DNA from: JBIOHJ01 sp044448905
GTDB lineage: Bacteria > Bacteroidota > Bacteroidia > AKYH767-A > OLB10
DNA length: 16,325 nt
Direction: 5' to 3'
Assembly (NCBI GenBank): GCA_044448905.1
Contig: JBIOHJ010000073.1
Coordinates: 1 to 16,325, forward strand
Shown: positions 1 to 7,114 of the stretch, piece after piece
How positions within the stretch are numbered: the first letter of the stretch is position 1
Layout of the letters: each line of letters begins with the position of its first letter
The notes under the pieces: model-generated
Database searches by the model: none
The model's input: the letters and a program-made list of their open reading frames with translations, nothing else
What the model was told of the DNA's origin: nothing
Translations under genes and position numbers: made by a program

Positions 1-1119
1 ATTCATAACCAGGCATTCGAATTTATTACTCCTGTTGTGTATAAATGGACTGACCCTGTTAAAGGCGAAACGTACCGTCCGCTGGAAGTGCGCCCGGTGG
101 TTACTTTGAATTTTTCGGATCATGTTTTTGTTTTTGGTGATAAAAAACCTAAAAAAGTTTTCCTGACGGTTCGTGCCGAAAAAGATTCTGTTGCAGGTGA
201 AATCAGTTTCAGGGGAAATATTCCTTTCCGCACCGAGCCGAAAAATTTTTCCCTCGCGATAAGCAAAAAAGGAGAGGAAAAAAAACTGGAGTTTACCCTG
301 GTACCCGATTCAGGTTTTTTCGACCGCAGGTTAAAAGATGAAAAAGCTCTGCATGCAAACTTTTTGAGTGCTGATGGCAAAAGCGGCTCGGACAAAAGCC
401 GGACAGAAATTAAATACGACCACATTCCGTATCAAACCATTTTTACTGAATCGATGGCAAAAATTGTACAGCTCGATTTAAAGAAAGTGGGAAAAAGGAT
501 CGGGTACATTGAAGGTGCCGGTGATGCCGTTCCGCAGGCATTGCAGCAAATAGGTTATGAAGTTACCTTTCTTACCGATGCGATGATTGAAAGCGATGCA
601 CTCTCCGGTTACGATGCCATTATTACCGGGGTGCGTGCATACAATACCAACGAGCGCATGCGACATTATTACCCGAAGCTGATGAATTACATTGAGCAGG
701 GCGGAAATTTAATTGTGCAATACAACACCAATAATTTCCTTGCAAGCTTTGACGGAAACATCGGGCCGTACCCGTTTAAAATTTCGCGCGGGCGCGTTGC
801 CGATGAATCGGCTGCCGTTACCTGCACCAGCCCAAAGCATCCGCTCATGAATTTTCCAAACGCAATTACTCATCACGATTTTGAAGGCTGGATACAGGAA
901 ATAGGTTTGTACTATCCCACCGAAATAAGCACCAAATACGAAACCATTATAAGCTGCAACGATAAAGGTGAAGACCCGCTCGATACCGGCATTATAACCT
1001 GCCAATACGGTAAAGGGCACTTTGCTTACACCAGCCTTTCTTTTTTTCGCGAACTGCCGGCTGGCGTACCCGGGGCATATCGCTTGTTTGTAAATATGAT
1101 TTCGATGGGGAAGAATTGA
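1..1119 (+). CDS. PIG-L/LmbE-type deacetylase, C-terminal part (5' end outside window)
   Basis: The frame is open from base 1, before the first possible internal start (GTG at 37), so this is the last 372 residues of a longer protein. The N-terminal catalytic PIG-L domain, which removes acetyl groups from N-acetylglucosaminyl-type substrates, would lie upstream and is not visible. What remains is a beta-rich segment (about residues 1-150) followed by a class I amidotransferase-like (ThuA/flavodoxin-like) fold with the landmarks GYIEGAGDAVPQAL, YDAIITGVRAYNTNER, GGNLIVQYNTN and FEGWIQEIGLYYP. From memory, these are characteristic of the long (over 800 residue) Bacteroidota PIG-L proteins. I see no obvious nucleophilic cysteine in the amidotransferase-like part, so it is probably non-catalytic. 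The gene ends at TGA 1117-1119 and is followed six bases later by an intrinsic terminator. The family assignment comes from the C-terminal region only. Confidence 0.82.
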   Translation: MHNQAFEFITPVVYKWTDPVKGETYRPLEVRPVVTLNFSDHVFVFGDKKPKKVFLTVRAEKDSVAGEISFRGNIPFRTEPKNFSLAISKKGEEKKLEFTLVPDSGFFDRRLKDEKALHANFLSADGKSGSDKSRTEIKYDHIPYQTIFTESMAKIVQLDLKKVGKRIGYIEGAGDAVPQALQQIGYEVTFLTDAMIESDALSGYDAIITGVRAYNTNERMRHYYPKLMNYIEQGGNLIVQYNTNNFLASFDGNIGPYPFKISRGRVADESAAVTCTSPKHPLMNFPNAITHHDFEGWIQEIGLYYPTEISTKYETIISCNDKGEDPLDTGIITCQYGKGHFAYTSLSFFRELPAGVPGAYRLFVNMISMGKN

Positions 1120-1124
1120 TATTG

Positions 1125-1171
1125 AAATTATCCCGGTTAAATTGGGATAATTTTCAGTTTTTTATTATTTT
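1125..1171 (+). terminator. Intrinsic terminator after the PIG-L gene
   Basis: A perfect 10-bp inverted repeat (AAATTATCCC at 1125-1134 and GGGATAATTT at 1144-1153, nine-base loop) is followed by a T-rich tract at about 1158-1171. It starts six bases after the PIG-L stop codon. It separates that gene from the permease and argues against a permease start at TTG 1116, which would put the hairpin inside the coding region. Confidence 0.75.
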
Positions 1172-1205
1172 ACCCAAAACAAAAATCAGTTCTTATTTTT
1201 ACTCC

Positions 1206-2546
1206 GTGCCTGAAAATAAAACAGAACTAAAAAGAGAACTCGGATTATTTCACTCCACCGTCATCAACATGATTGATATGGTGGGAATAGGTCCGTTTAT
1301 TACTCTACCACTGGTAATTTCGTTAATGAACGGCCCCCACTTTATTGTTGCGTGGGTAGTCGGAGCCGTTATATCATTAATTGACGGGATGATATGGAGC
1401 GAGCTGGGAGCTACGTATCCCAAAGCAGGAGGCAGCTATAATTTCCTGAATGAAGCATATGGCAGGAGACGCTGGGGTAAGCTGATGTCTTTTTTGTATG
1501 TATGGCAAACATTAATACAGGCGCCACTTGTTATTGCATCTGGCGCAATCGGCTTTGCTCAATATTTTTCTTACTTGGTTCCGTTAGGTGCTGTTGAACG
1601 GAAAATTGTTTCAGGAACCGTTGTCATTCTTTTAATCATTTTACTTTACCGGAAAATTGATGCCATCGGAAAAATAGGAGTGCTGCTTTGGACAGGAGTA
1701 ATTTTTACAATCGGCTGGATTATATGGGGAGGATTTTCTTCCGAAAACCTTACCGGCTATTCATTCATTGATTCCGTTCAGGATTTTACATTCACCAATT
1801 TATTTTTTGTTGCGCTGGGGCAAGCATGCGTAAAATCTATTTACAGCTATTTGGGATATTACAATGTTTGCCATTTAGGAGGGGAAATTAAAAACCCGAA
1901 AAGCACTATTCCGAAAAGTATTTTTATTTCAATTATCGGAATCGCGGTGCTGTATATTCTAATGAATGTGAGCGTGGTAAGAATTATTCCATGGCAGGAG
2001 GCAATGCATTCGGATTTCATTGTAAGCACGTTTATCGAAAAACTTTATGGAAGTGCGGCTGCCAATATTGCAACAGCCCTCGTATTGTGGGTGGCTTTTG
2101 CCTCCTTGTTTGCGGTGTTGTTGGGTTATTCAAGAATACCCTATGCAGCAGCGGCAGACGGAAGATTTTTTCCTGTTTTTGCAAAACTGCATTCCACAAA
2201 AAATTTTCCGCATATCTCTTTATTGTTTGTCGGAGGGCTCGGATTTATTTTCAGCTTGCTTTTTAAATTATCAGATGTAATTACAGCCATACTTGCCATG
2301 CGCATTTTAATTCAGTTCATCGGGCAGGCGGTGGGTGTTATATTTATCCGAAAGCGTATCGGGAAAGAAAACCTCGGTTTTCGTATGTGGCTGTACCCGC
2401 TGCCGGTAGTTGCGGCTGTAACTATCTGGGCTTTGATATTTTTCTCCACAGGTGAAAAGTTTATGCTTTCGGGGCTAACTGTTATTGCGCTTGGCGTGAT
2501 TGTTTATTTTGTATCGGGAAGTATCCGGAAAAAAATTCATGCCTGA
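1206..2546 (+). CDS. APC-superfamily amino-acid permease
   Basis: A 446-residue polytopic inner-membrane protein, a typical length for the APC (amino acid-polyamine-organocation) family, with about 12 hydrophobic segments. The N-terminus has a short polar stretch and then a first helix containing VGIGPF (residues 26-31), matching the glycine-rich broken helix 1 of this fold. A later segment reads YLGYYNVCHLGGEIKNPKSTIPKS, like the conserved helix 6 to loop region (gxxE..nPxr.iPra) of the COG0531 group. It probably imports or exchanges amino acids; the substrate cannot be read from sequence. I chose GTG 1206 because the frame can be extended back to TTG 1116 only by running through the preceding terminator, and the extra 30 residues are unlike the family. 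ATG 1269 would cut into helix 1. There is no Shine-Dalgarno sequence. It is probably transcribed on its own. Confidence 0.85.
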   Translation: MPENKTELKRELGLFHSTVINMIDMVGIGPFITLPLVISLMNGPHFIVAWVVGAVISLIDGMIWSELGATYPKAGGSYNFLNEAYGRRRWGKLMSFLYVWQTLIQAPLVIASGAIGFAQYFSYLVPLGAVERKIVSGTVVILLIILLYRKIDAIGKIGVLLWTGVIFTIGWIIWGGFSSENLTGYSFIDSVQDFTFTNLFFVALGQACVKSIYSYLGYYNVCHLGGEIKNPKSTIPKSIFISIIGIAVLYILMNVSVVRIIPWQEAMHSDFIVSTFIEKLYGSAAANIATALVLWVAFASLFAVLLGYSRIPYAAAADGRFFPVFAKLHSTKNFPHISLLFVGGLGFIFSLLFKLSDVITAILAMRILIQFIGQAVGVIFIRKRIGKENLGFRMWLYPLPVVAAVTIWALIFFSTGEKFMLSGLTVIALGVIVYFVSGSIRKKIHA

Positions 2547-2597
2547 ACAGATGAAGCATTAAAGAATAATGACCGGGATATTTGCTATTTCATACCA

Positions 2598-2625
2598 CAG
2601 GAAAAAAAGCAGGTGTTTTTTTCTG
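2598..2625 (+). terminator. Possible terminator after the permease
   Basis: A run of seven A (2602-2608) and a run of seven T (2616-2622) flank a seven-base loop, with a few extra flanking pairs if one base is bulged. It lies 51 bases after the permease stop. The stem is almost entirely A:T, so this is a weak call. Confidence 0.3.
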
Positions 2626-2661
2626 TTCATGTGCTCTGCACCAATGTAGTTGAACATTACG

Positions 2662-2724
2662 GCTGAGTTCACTTACTCTGCGGTGAAGTAAGGCTACTTC
2701 GCGGCAGAGGAGCCTTCCTCAGCA
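2662..2724. repeat. Nested hairpin cluster
   Basis: An inner imperfect 15-bp stem pairs 2676-2690 with 2695-2709 (four-base loop AGGC; one mismatch and one possible G.T pair). Immediately after it comes a 5-bp hairpin, GAGGA-GCCT-TCCTC (2707-2720, overlapping the first stem by three bases). The outer arms GCTGAG (2662-2667) and CTCAGC (2719-2724) could enclose the structure. No T tract follows, so this is not a standard terminator. It may be an intergenic palindromic element. Confidence 0.6.
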
Positions 2725-2871
2725 AAAAGTGTTAAAGAAATAACTTAACATCTTAAAAACAGGTAAACGATATTTGACATCTTCGTCACTAACGCTCAAG
2801 CTACCCGAAAGACGAGGGCGAAAGGGGGATAAAATACCATGCACAATGAATAGTTGAAAAATCTTTTCCGG

Positions 2872-2891
2872 CTGATTTTTTTTAAAATCAG
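2872..2891. promoter_or_regulatory. Perfect 8-bp inverted repeat upstream of helicase gene
   Basis: CTGATTTT, a four-T loop and AAAATCAG form an exact dyad 41 bases before the helicase ATG at 2933. It could be an operator or a leader hairpin; the sequence does not decide between them. Confidence 0.35.
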
Positions 2892-2932
2892 GAAATTTTA
2901 AATTTATCCCCTTAACAAAATGAACAAGCAAT

Positions 2933-5900
2933 ATGAGTCAAAATATCAGAACCGGGGCATTTCTAAATGATGTTACAAGCGAGGTAAAGCACCTCTTGAA
3001 TCTTCATAGTAATACAGTAAAGGAAAAGTTGCTTACCACACATAAGGCATCAGGAGCCGAATATATAGCGGAATTATTTCGCGGTAACGGCTGGACGGTT
3101 TCTATATACGGAGATAAAAGGAAAGCATTATTGTTATCCGATCCTGCGAATCCTGAAATTATTCTGCTGATCGTGCGACTTATAATAAACGAGAAAGAAT
3201 TAAAATACAGCGAAGCGAGGGAAGAGTTAATCCTGTTTGAAAATTTGCTTACCCCTGTTCATGGCTGTTCGCAGTTTTGCCTTATCGCGTTAAACGGATA
3301 TGAATCAAAAGCCGAAAAGCTTGAAAATTTTAATTTGCTGCTGCAGGACTGGAGCTATGCTGATGAATTAATTGCTCATTACAGCAAAGAGAAAATAAAA
3401 GAACCACGCATCCAGCTTTTTGCTCACAATAAGCAAACTTATAAGAAGGTGCGGAAAATGATGCAACAGCACAAATCGGTAGCGGTGGTCCAGGCAACGG
3501 GTACCGGTAAAAGCTATCTTATTTCGAAGCTCCTGCAGGATTTTACAGGAGAAAAGCGATTGGTGATGGCTCCGTCTCTTTATGTGATTGAGCAGGTAAA
3601 AAAGCATATACAATGGGATAAAGATAAAATTGAATTCATGACCTATGCGAAGTGCATGAATCTTTCGCAAAGTGAAATTGCCGTCCTAAAACCGAAAGTT
3701 ATTGTTTTAGATGAATACCATCGTTGCGGTGCTGAAGAATGGGGACGCGGAGTGGAAAATGTATTGAATGCTTATCCCGATGCTTTCAAATTCGGAACTT
3801 CGGCTACCCCCGTACGTTATATGGACAATGCGCGCGATATGAGCACTGAGCTTTTCAGCGGAAATATTGCAGAAAACCTGAGCCTTCCGCAGGCAATTGT
3901 GCGCAACATCCTCCCCATGCCAAAATATGTGTGCGCACTTTATACATTACAGGAAGAAACAGCGCTGCTTCGAAGCCGGATTGCCTCTTCACGAAAAAAC
4001 GAAGACGTAAAAAAACAATTACAGCTGGAACTGGATACCTTCAGCATAGATTGGGAACGCAGCCGCGGTATTGCGACCGTTCTGAAAAAATACCTGCACA
4101 AAAGCCATACTAAATTTATAATTTTTTGCCGTGATGAAAACCATTTGCTTGAAATGGAACCGGTCGTGAAGAAATGGTTTAAAGAATCCACCAATGATTT
4201 TCCGCAAAAATCCTACAGGGTATATGTTAAAGAATCAACCCGCGATGCGCAGCTTGAAACATTTAAATACGATACCTCAAAAGACTATATTCACCTGTTG
4301 TTTTCCATCAACATGTTGAATGAAGGGATCCATGTAAACGATGTTCATGGGGTGATTTTGCTTCGCCCTACGGAATCGCCCAATATTTTTTACCAGCAAA
4401 TAGGACGATGCTTAAAAGTGGGGCTGAACCACCAACCGGTTATTTTTGATTTTGTAAATAATTTTAAATCCATCAGGACACATGACTTTTTGTACGACCT
4501 GGAAGTTGCGCGAATGAATTATCTTAAAGAAAGAAATGAAGATTCACTGCAAGATCATTGTCCGAAATTTAACGTAATTGATGAAGTTCGCGAAATCACA
4601 GAGCTGTTCGGTGAGATAAAATTTAAGCTCGATACATGGGAGGAATCATTTGGAAAGCTTAAATCTTTTAAGGAAGAAAACGGGCATTGCATTGTACCAC
4701 ATTCGGAAACGGGTGATAATTTTCTTTATTCATGGGTGACCCGGCAACGATTGAAATGCTTTCATGGAAAATTAGATGATGACCGTTATAAACGATTAAA
4801 TGATATTGGTGTTGAATGGAACTTTGACCAGTTCAAATATTCAAGAGATGGCTTGTGGCAGGAAAATTTTAACCAACTATCGGATTTCAGGCAAAGATAT
4901 GGCCACTGTAGTGTAAACAGGACGCATAAGGAATTTGATACGCTTAACGCGTTTGTTGCCCGCAACCGTCATTGTTATAAATTAGGCATACTCGCGCCAT
5001 CGCGAATAGATAAGCTCAATTCGATTGGATTTGAATGGGACAGGAAAGCTTTTTTTGAAGGACGGTGGCAGCAGCGCTTTGATGAGCTGGTGGATTTTAA
5101 AAATAAGCACGGACATTTTAAAGTATCGCCCCGGAAGCAACTTGTTTTGACAAGCTGGATGTCTTTGCAGAGGAAAAAACTTAAAGAAGGAAAGCTGGAT
5201 CCTCAGAGAAAAAAGAAGCTGGACAGCATAGATTTTAACTGGGATCCTGAGCCCGGTCCGGATGTTTTATTTGAAAGAAGATTTGAAGAAGTAAAAAAAT
5301 TCTGGCTCGAAAACGGGCATTGCAAATTACCCACAGGGGGGAGTCTTGCACTATGCCTTGCCTACTTCAAGGGACGGTACAAAAGAAATCAATTGACAAA
5401 TGAACAACTGCAAAGGTTAGATGCGATACGATTGGACTATACAACCGGTGATGATACAGAAGCTAAAAGAGAAAAATACATAAAGCAAATCGAGGCGTTC
5501 ATACAGGAATACGGTCATGCTGAAATTGCCCGGAAATATAAAAAGTATGCCGATCTCAATACCTGGCTCATTCATCAGCGAACCGCCTATAAAAAAGGAA
5601 AGCTGCCGACTGAATTTTCTGACCGGCTCATAAAGCTTGGCGTTATTCTCACTCAAAGCCCTTTTGATAAAAGCTGGGAAGAAAAATATGAAAAATTGAA
5701 AAAGCACATTGAGGTTTACGGAACATTTAATTTACCTAAAGAATTAAAACTGGGACAGTGGATGGTAGTTCAACGGCAGCATTTTAAAAAAGGAACCCTA
5801 TCACCCGGGAAAAAAGAAAAACTGGATGTAATAGGATTTCAATGGAATGTGCTGGATGCATTTTGGGAAGAGCAATTTGCAGCATTGGCTGCCTTTAAAA

Positions 5901-6865
5901 AGGAACATGGGCATTTTAAAATTCCAACAAAAAAGATGAAAAGGCTTAGTGACTGGTGCGGACATATCCGGGATGCATATAAGAAGGGTAAGTTAAGTCC
6001 TGAACGCATTCAACGCATCGAATCTCTTGGATTTATATGGGATGCAACCGAAAATTATTGGCAAACTAAATACGCAGAGTTAAAAGATTTTATCAGCAAA
6101 CATGGATGGGATAATCTTATGCCCCGTTTTAAACAGGGAAAGGATTTGATTGTGTGGGTGAGAACTCAGCGTTACAGCTATAAAAAAGAGAAACTTCCGG
6201 AGGAAAAAATAATGCTGCTGAATATGATTAACATCAATTGGGCACCCAATGCCGGTTTATGGGAAAAGCCATACCGGAAGCTTGTTGAGTTTAAAGAAAA
6301 ATTCGGGCACGTTAATGTGTCTACCTATGATGCCGAATATAAATCATTAGGGAGCTGGTGTACTGGTCAGAGGAGAAAATATAAGAGAAATGAACTTTTG
6401 CCCGAACAAATCAAACAGCTTGAAGAAATAGGATTTCAATGGGATGGTCACTTTGAACGGAAGGAAACCTGGAACGAGTTTTACCAAATGGCTGCTGCTT
6501 ATTACAAAAAGAAGGGCCATTTAAGGGTTCCTGTAAAAGAAAATAAAAAACTTTCAGAATGGCTGAATAAGCAGCGCATGCGTAAAAAAGAATGGAATAT
6601 GCCGGATGGCCAGGTGGCAATGCTTGATAAAATAGGGTATAACTGGAAGTCCAATGATGAAGTGCTGAACGAAGCCTGGATGAAAAGATATGAAGAATTG
6701 AAATTGTTTAAAAAGCAATCAGGGAGTTGCAATGTACCCCAGAAGCATAAACCCAACCCTTCATTAGGAAGCTGGGTACATAAACAGCGGACAGAACGAA
6801 GAAAGAAAATTCTTTCAGGGGAGCGAATTGACTTGCTCAATAAACTGGAATTTGACTGGCTGTGA
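2933..6865 (+). CDS. SF2 DEAD/DEAH-type helicase with about eleven HA repeats
   Basis: A 1310-residue ATP-dependent nucleic-acid motor. Residues ~40-160 form an alpha/beta region that resembles a decayed restriction-endonuclease-like (Mrr) fold. The helicase core follows: Walker A ATGTGKS (188-194, Lys193), Walker B DEYH (260-263), motif III SAT (290-292), motif V MLNEGIHV (461-468) and motif VI QQIGRCLK (488-495). From ~567 to the end there are about eleven ~68-residue helicase-associated (HA, PF03457-type) repeats, each on the pattern W-x-F-x-L-x-x-F-x-x-GHC-x-V-P ... W-x-x-x-QR ... KGKL ... R-x-x-L-x-x-IGF-x-W. HA domains are thought to bind nucleic acid. Family members usually have fewer copies. 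ATG 2933 is the only in-frame start near the beginning; another ATG at 2920 is out of frame. A role in defence or DNA repair is inference; no partner gene adjoins it. Confidence 0.9.
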   Translation: MSQNIRTGAFLNDVTSEVKHLLNLHSNTVKEKLLTTHKASGAEYIAELFRGNGWTVSIYGDKRKALLLSDPANPEIILLIVRLIINEKELKYSEAREELILFENLLTPVHGCSQFCLIALNGYESKAEKLENFNLLLQDWSYADELIAHYSKEKIKEPRIQLFAHNKQTYKKVRKMMQQHKSVAVVQATGTGKSYLISKLLQDFTGEKRLVMAPSLYVIEQVKKHIQWDKDKIEFMTYAKCMNLSQSEIAVLKPKVIVLDEYHRCGAEEWGRGVENVLNAYPDAFKFGTSATPVRYMDNARDMSTELFSGNIAENLSLPQAIVRNILPMPKYVCALYTLQEETALLRSRIASSRKNEDVKKQLQLELDTFSIDWERSRGIATVLKKYLHKSHTKFIIFCRDENHLLEMEPVVKKWFKESTNDFPQKSYRVYVKESTRDAQLETFKYDTSKDYIHLLFSINMLNEGIHVNDVHGVILLRPTESPNIFYQQIGRCLKVGLNHQPVIFDFVNNFKSIRTHDFLYDLEVARMNYLKERNEDSLQDHCPKFNVIDEVREITELFGEIKFKLDTWEESFGKLKSFKEENGHCIVPHSETGDNFLYSWVTRQRLKCFHGKLDDDRYKRLNDIGVEWNFDQFKYSRDGLWQENFNQLSDFRQRYGHCSVNRTHKEFDTLNAFVARNRHCYKLGILAPSRIDKLNSIGFEWDRKAFFEGRWQQRFDELVDFKNKHGHFKVSPRKQLVLTSWMSLQRKKLKEGKLDPQRKKKLDSIDFNWDPEPGPDVLFERRFEEVKKFWLENGHCKLPTGGSLALCLAYFKGRYKRNQLTNEQLQRLDAIRLDYTTGDDTEAKREKYIKQIEAFIQEYGHAEIARKYKKYADLNTWLIHQRTAYKKGKLPTEFSDRLIKLGVILTQSPFDKSWEEKYEKLKKHIEVYGTFNLPKELKLGQWMVVQRQHFKKGTLSPGKKEKLDVIGFQWNVLDAFWEEQFAALAAFKKEHGHFKIPTKKMKRLSDWCGHIRDAYKKGKLSPERIQRIESLGFIWDATENYWQTKYAELKDFISKHGWDNLMPRFKQGKDLIVWVRTQRYSYKKEKLPEEKIMLLNMININWAPNAGLWEKPYRKLVEFKEKFGHVNVSTYDAEYKSLGSWCTGQRRKYKRNELLPEQIKQLEEIGFQWDGHFERKETWNEFYQMAAAYYKKKGHLRVPVKENKKLSEWLNKQRMRKKEWNMPDGQVAMLDKIGYNWKSNDEVLNEAWMKRYEELKLFKKQSGSCNVPQKHKPNPSLGSWVHKQRTERRKKILSGERIDLLNKLEFDWL

Positions 6866-7114
6866 ACCCCGGCAGCAAACACACTACCTGATTTTAGTTA
6901 CATCCTGCTTGTAACGTCATACATCAATTGCCCGGTTGGAATCTTTTGATGCTCGTACCGCACTAAGTGATGTGCGCCTCACTAAGTGATGTGCGCCTCA
7001 CTAAGTGAAGTGTGCAGCACACAAAGGCAAGTGTTTGCCTCACTAAGCCAATCGTGCGGAACACAAAGGCTAGTTTACGGCTGAGGGAGGGGTCTTCGAG
7101 GACTAAAGGGGATG
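6866..7114. other. Convergent intergenic region
   Basis: This stretch lies between the helicase gene (+) and the coiled-coil protein gene (-). It contains a 6-bp inverted repeat (GTTACA 6897-6902 and TGTAAC 6910-6915) with no T tract, the degenerate repeat array at 6961-7076, and a G-rich stretch up to the stop of the minus-strand gene. I see no small gene here. Confidence 0.5.
6961..7076. repeat. Degenerate array of the 42-bp repeat family
   Basis: Two tandem 19-bp units (6961-6979 and 6980-6998, CACTAAGTGATGTGCGCCT) are followed by one full 42-bp unit (6999-7040) and a decayed partial unit (7041-7076). The full unit matches the large array at 9607-10058 in sequence and orientation. The 19-bp units equal the 42-bp unit with 23 bases missing, including the ACACAAAGGC element. 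Confidence 0.9.

Larger units (their letters stand above)
2547..2932. other. Intergenic region between permease and helicase genes
   Basis: This 386-base stretch has no convincing gene. It holds, in order, an A7/T7 hairpin (2598-2625), a cluster of nested GC-rich inverted repeats (2662-2724), a purine-rich segment (2811-2828, GACGAGGGCGAAAGGGGG) that recurs in a similar form in other intergenic regions of this window, and a perfect 8-bp inverted repeat (2872-2891) just before the helicase gene. A 70-codon frame on the minus strand (2931-2719) crosses these hairpins and I do not regard it as a gene. Confidence 0.6.

Noticed and set aside
1116..1205. TTG 1116 as the permease start
   Set aside because: It would place an intrinsic terminator inside the gene and add 30 residues unlike the family.
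2719..2931. Minus-strand 70-residue frame
   Set aside because: It spans a hairpin cluster and intergenic words, and has no recognisable protein features.
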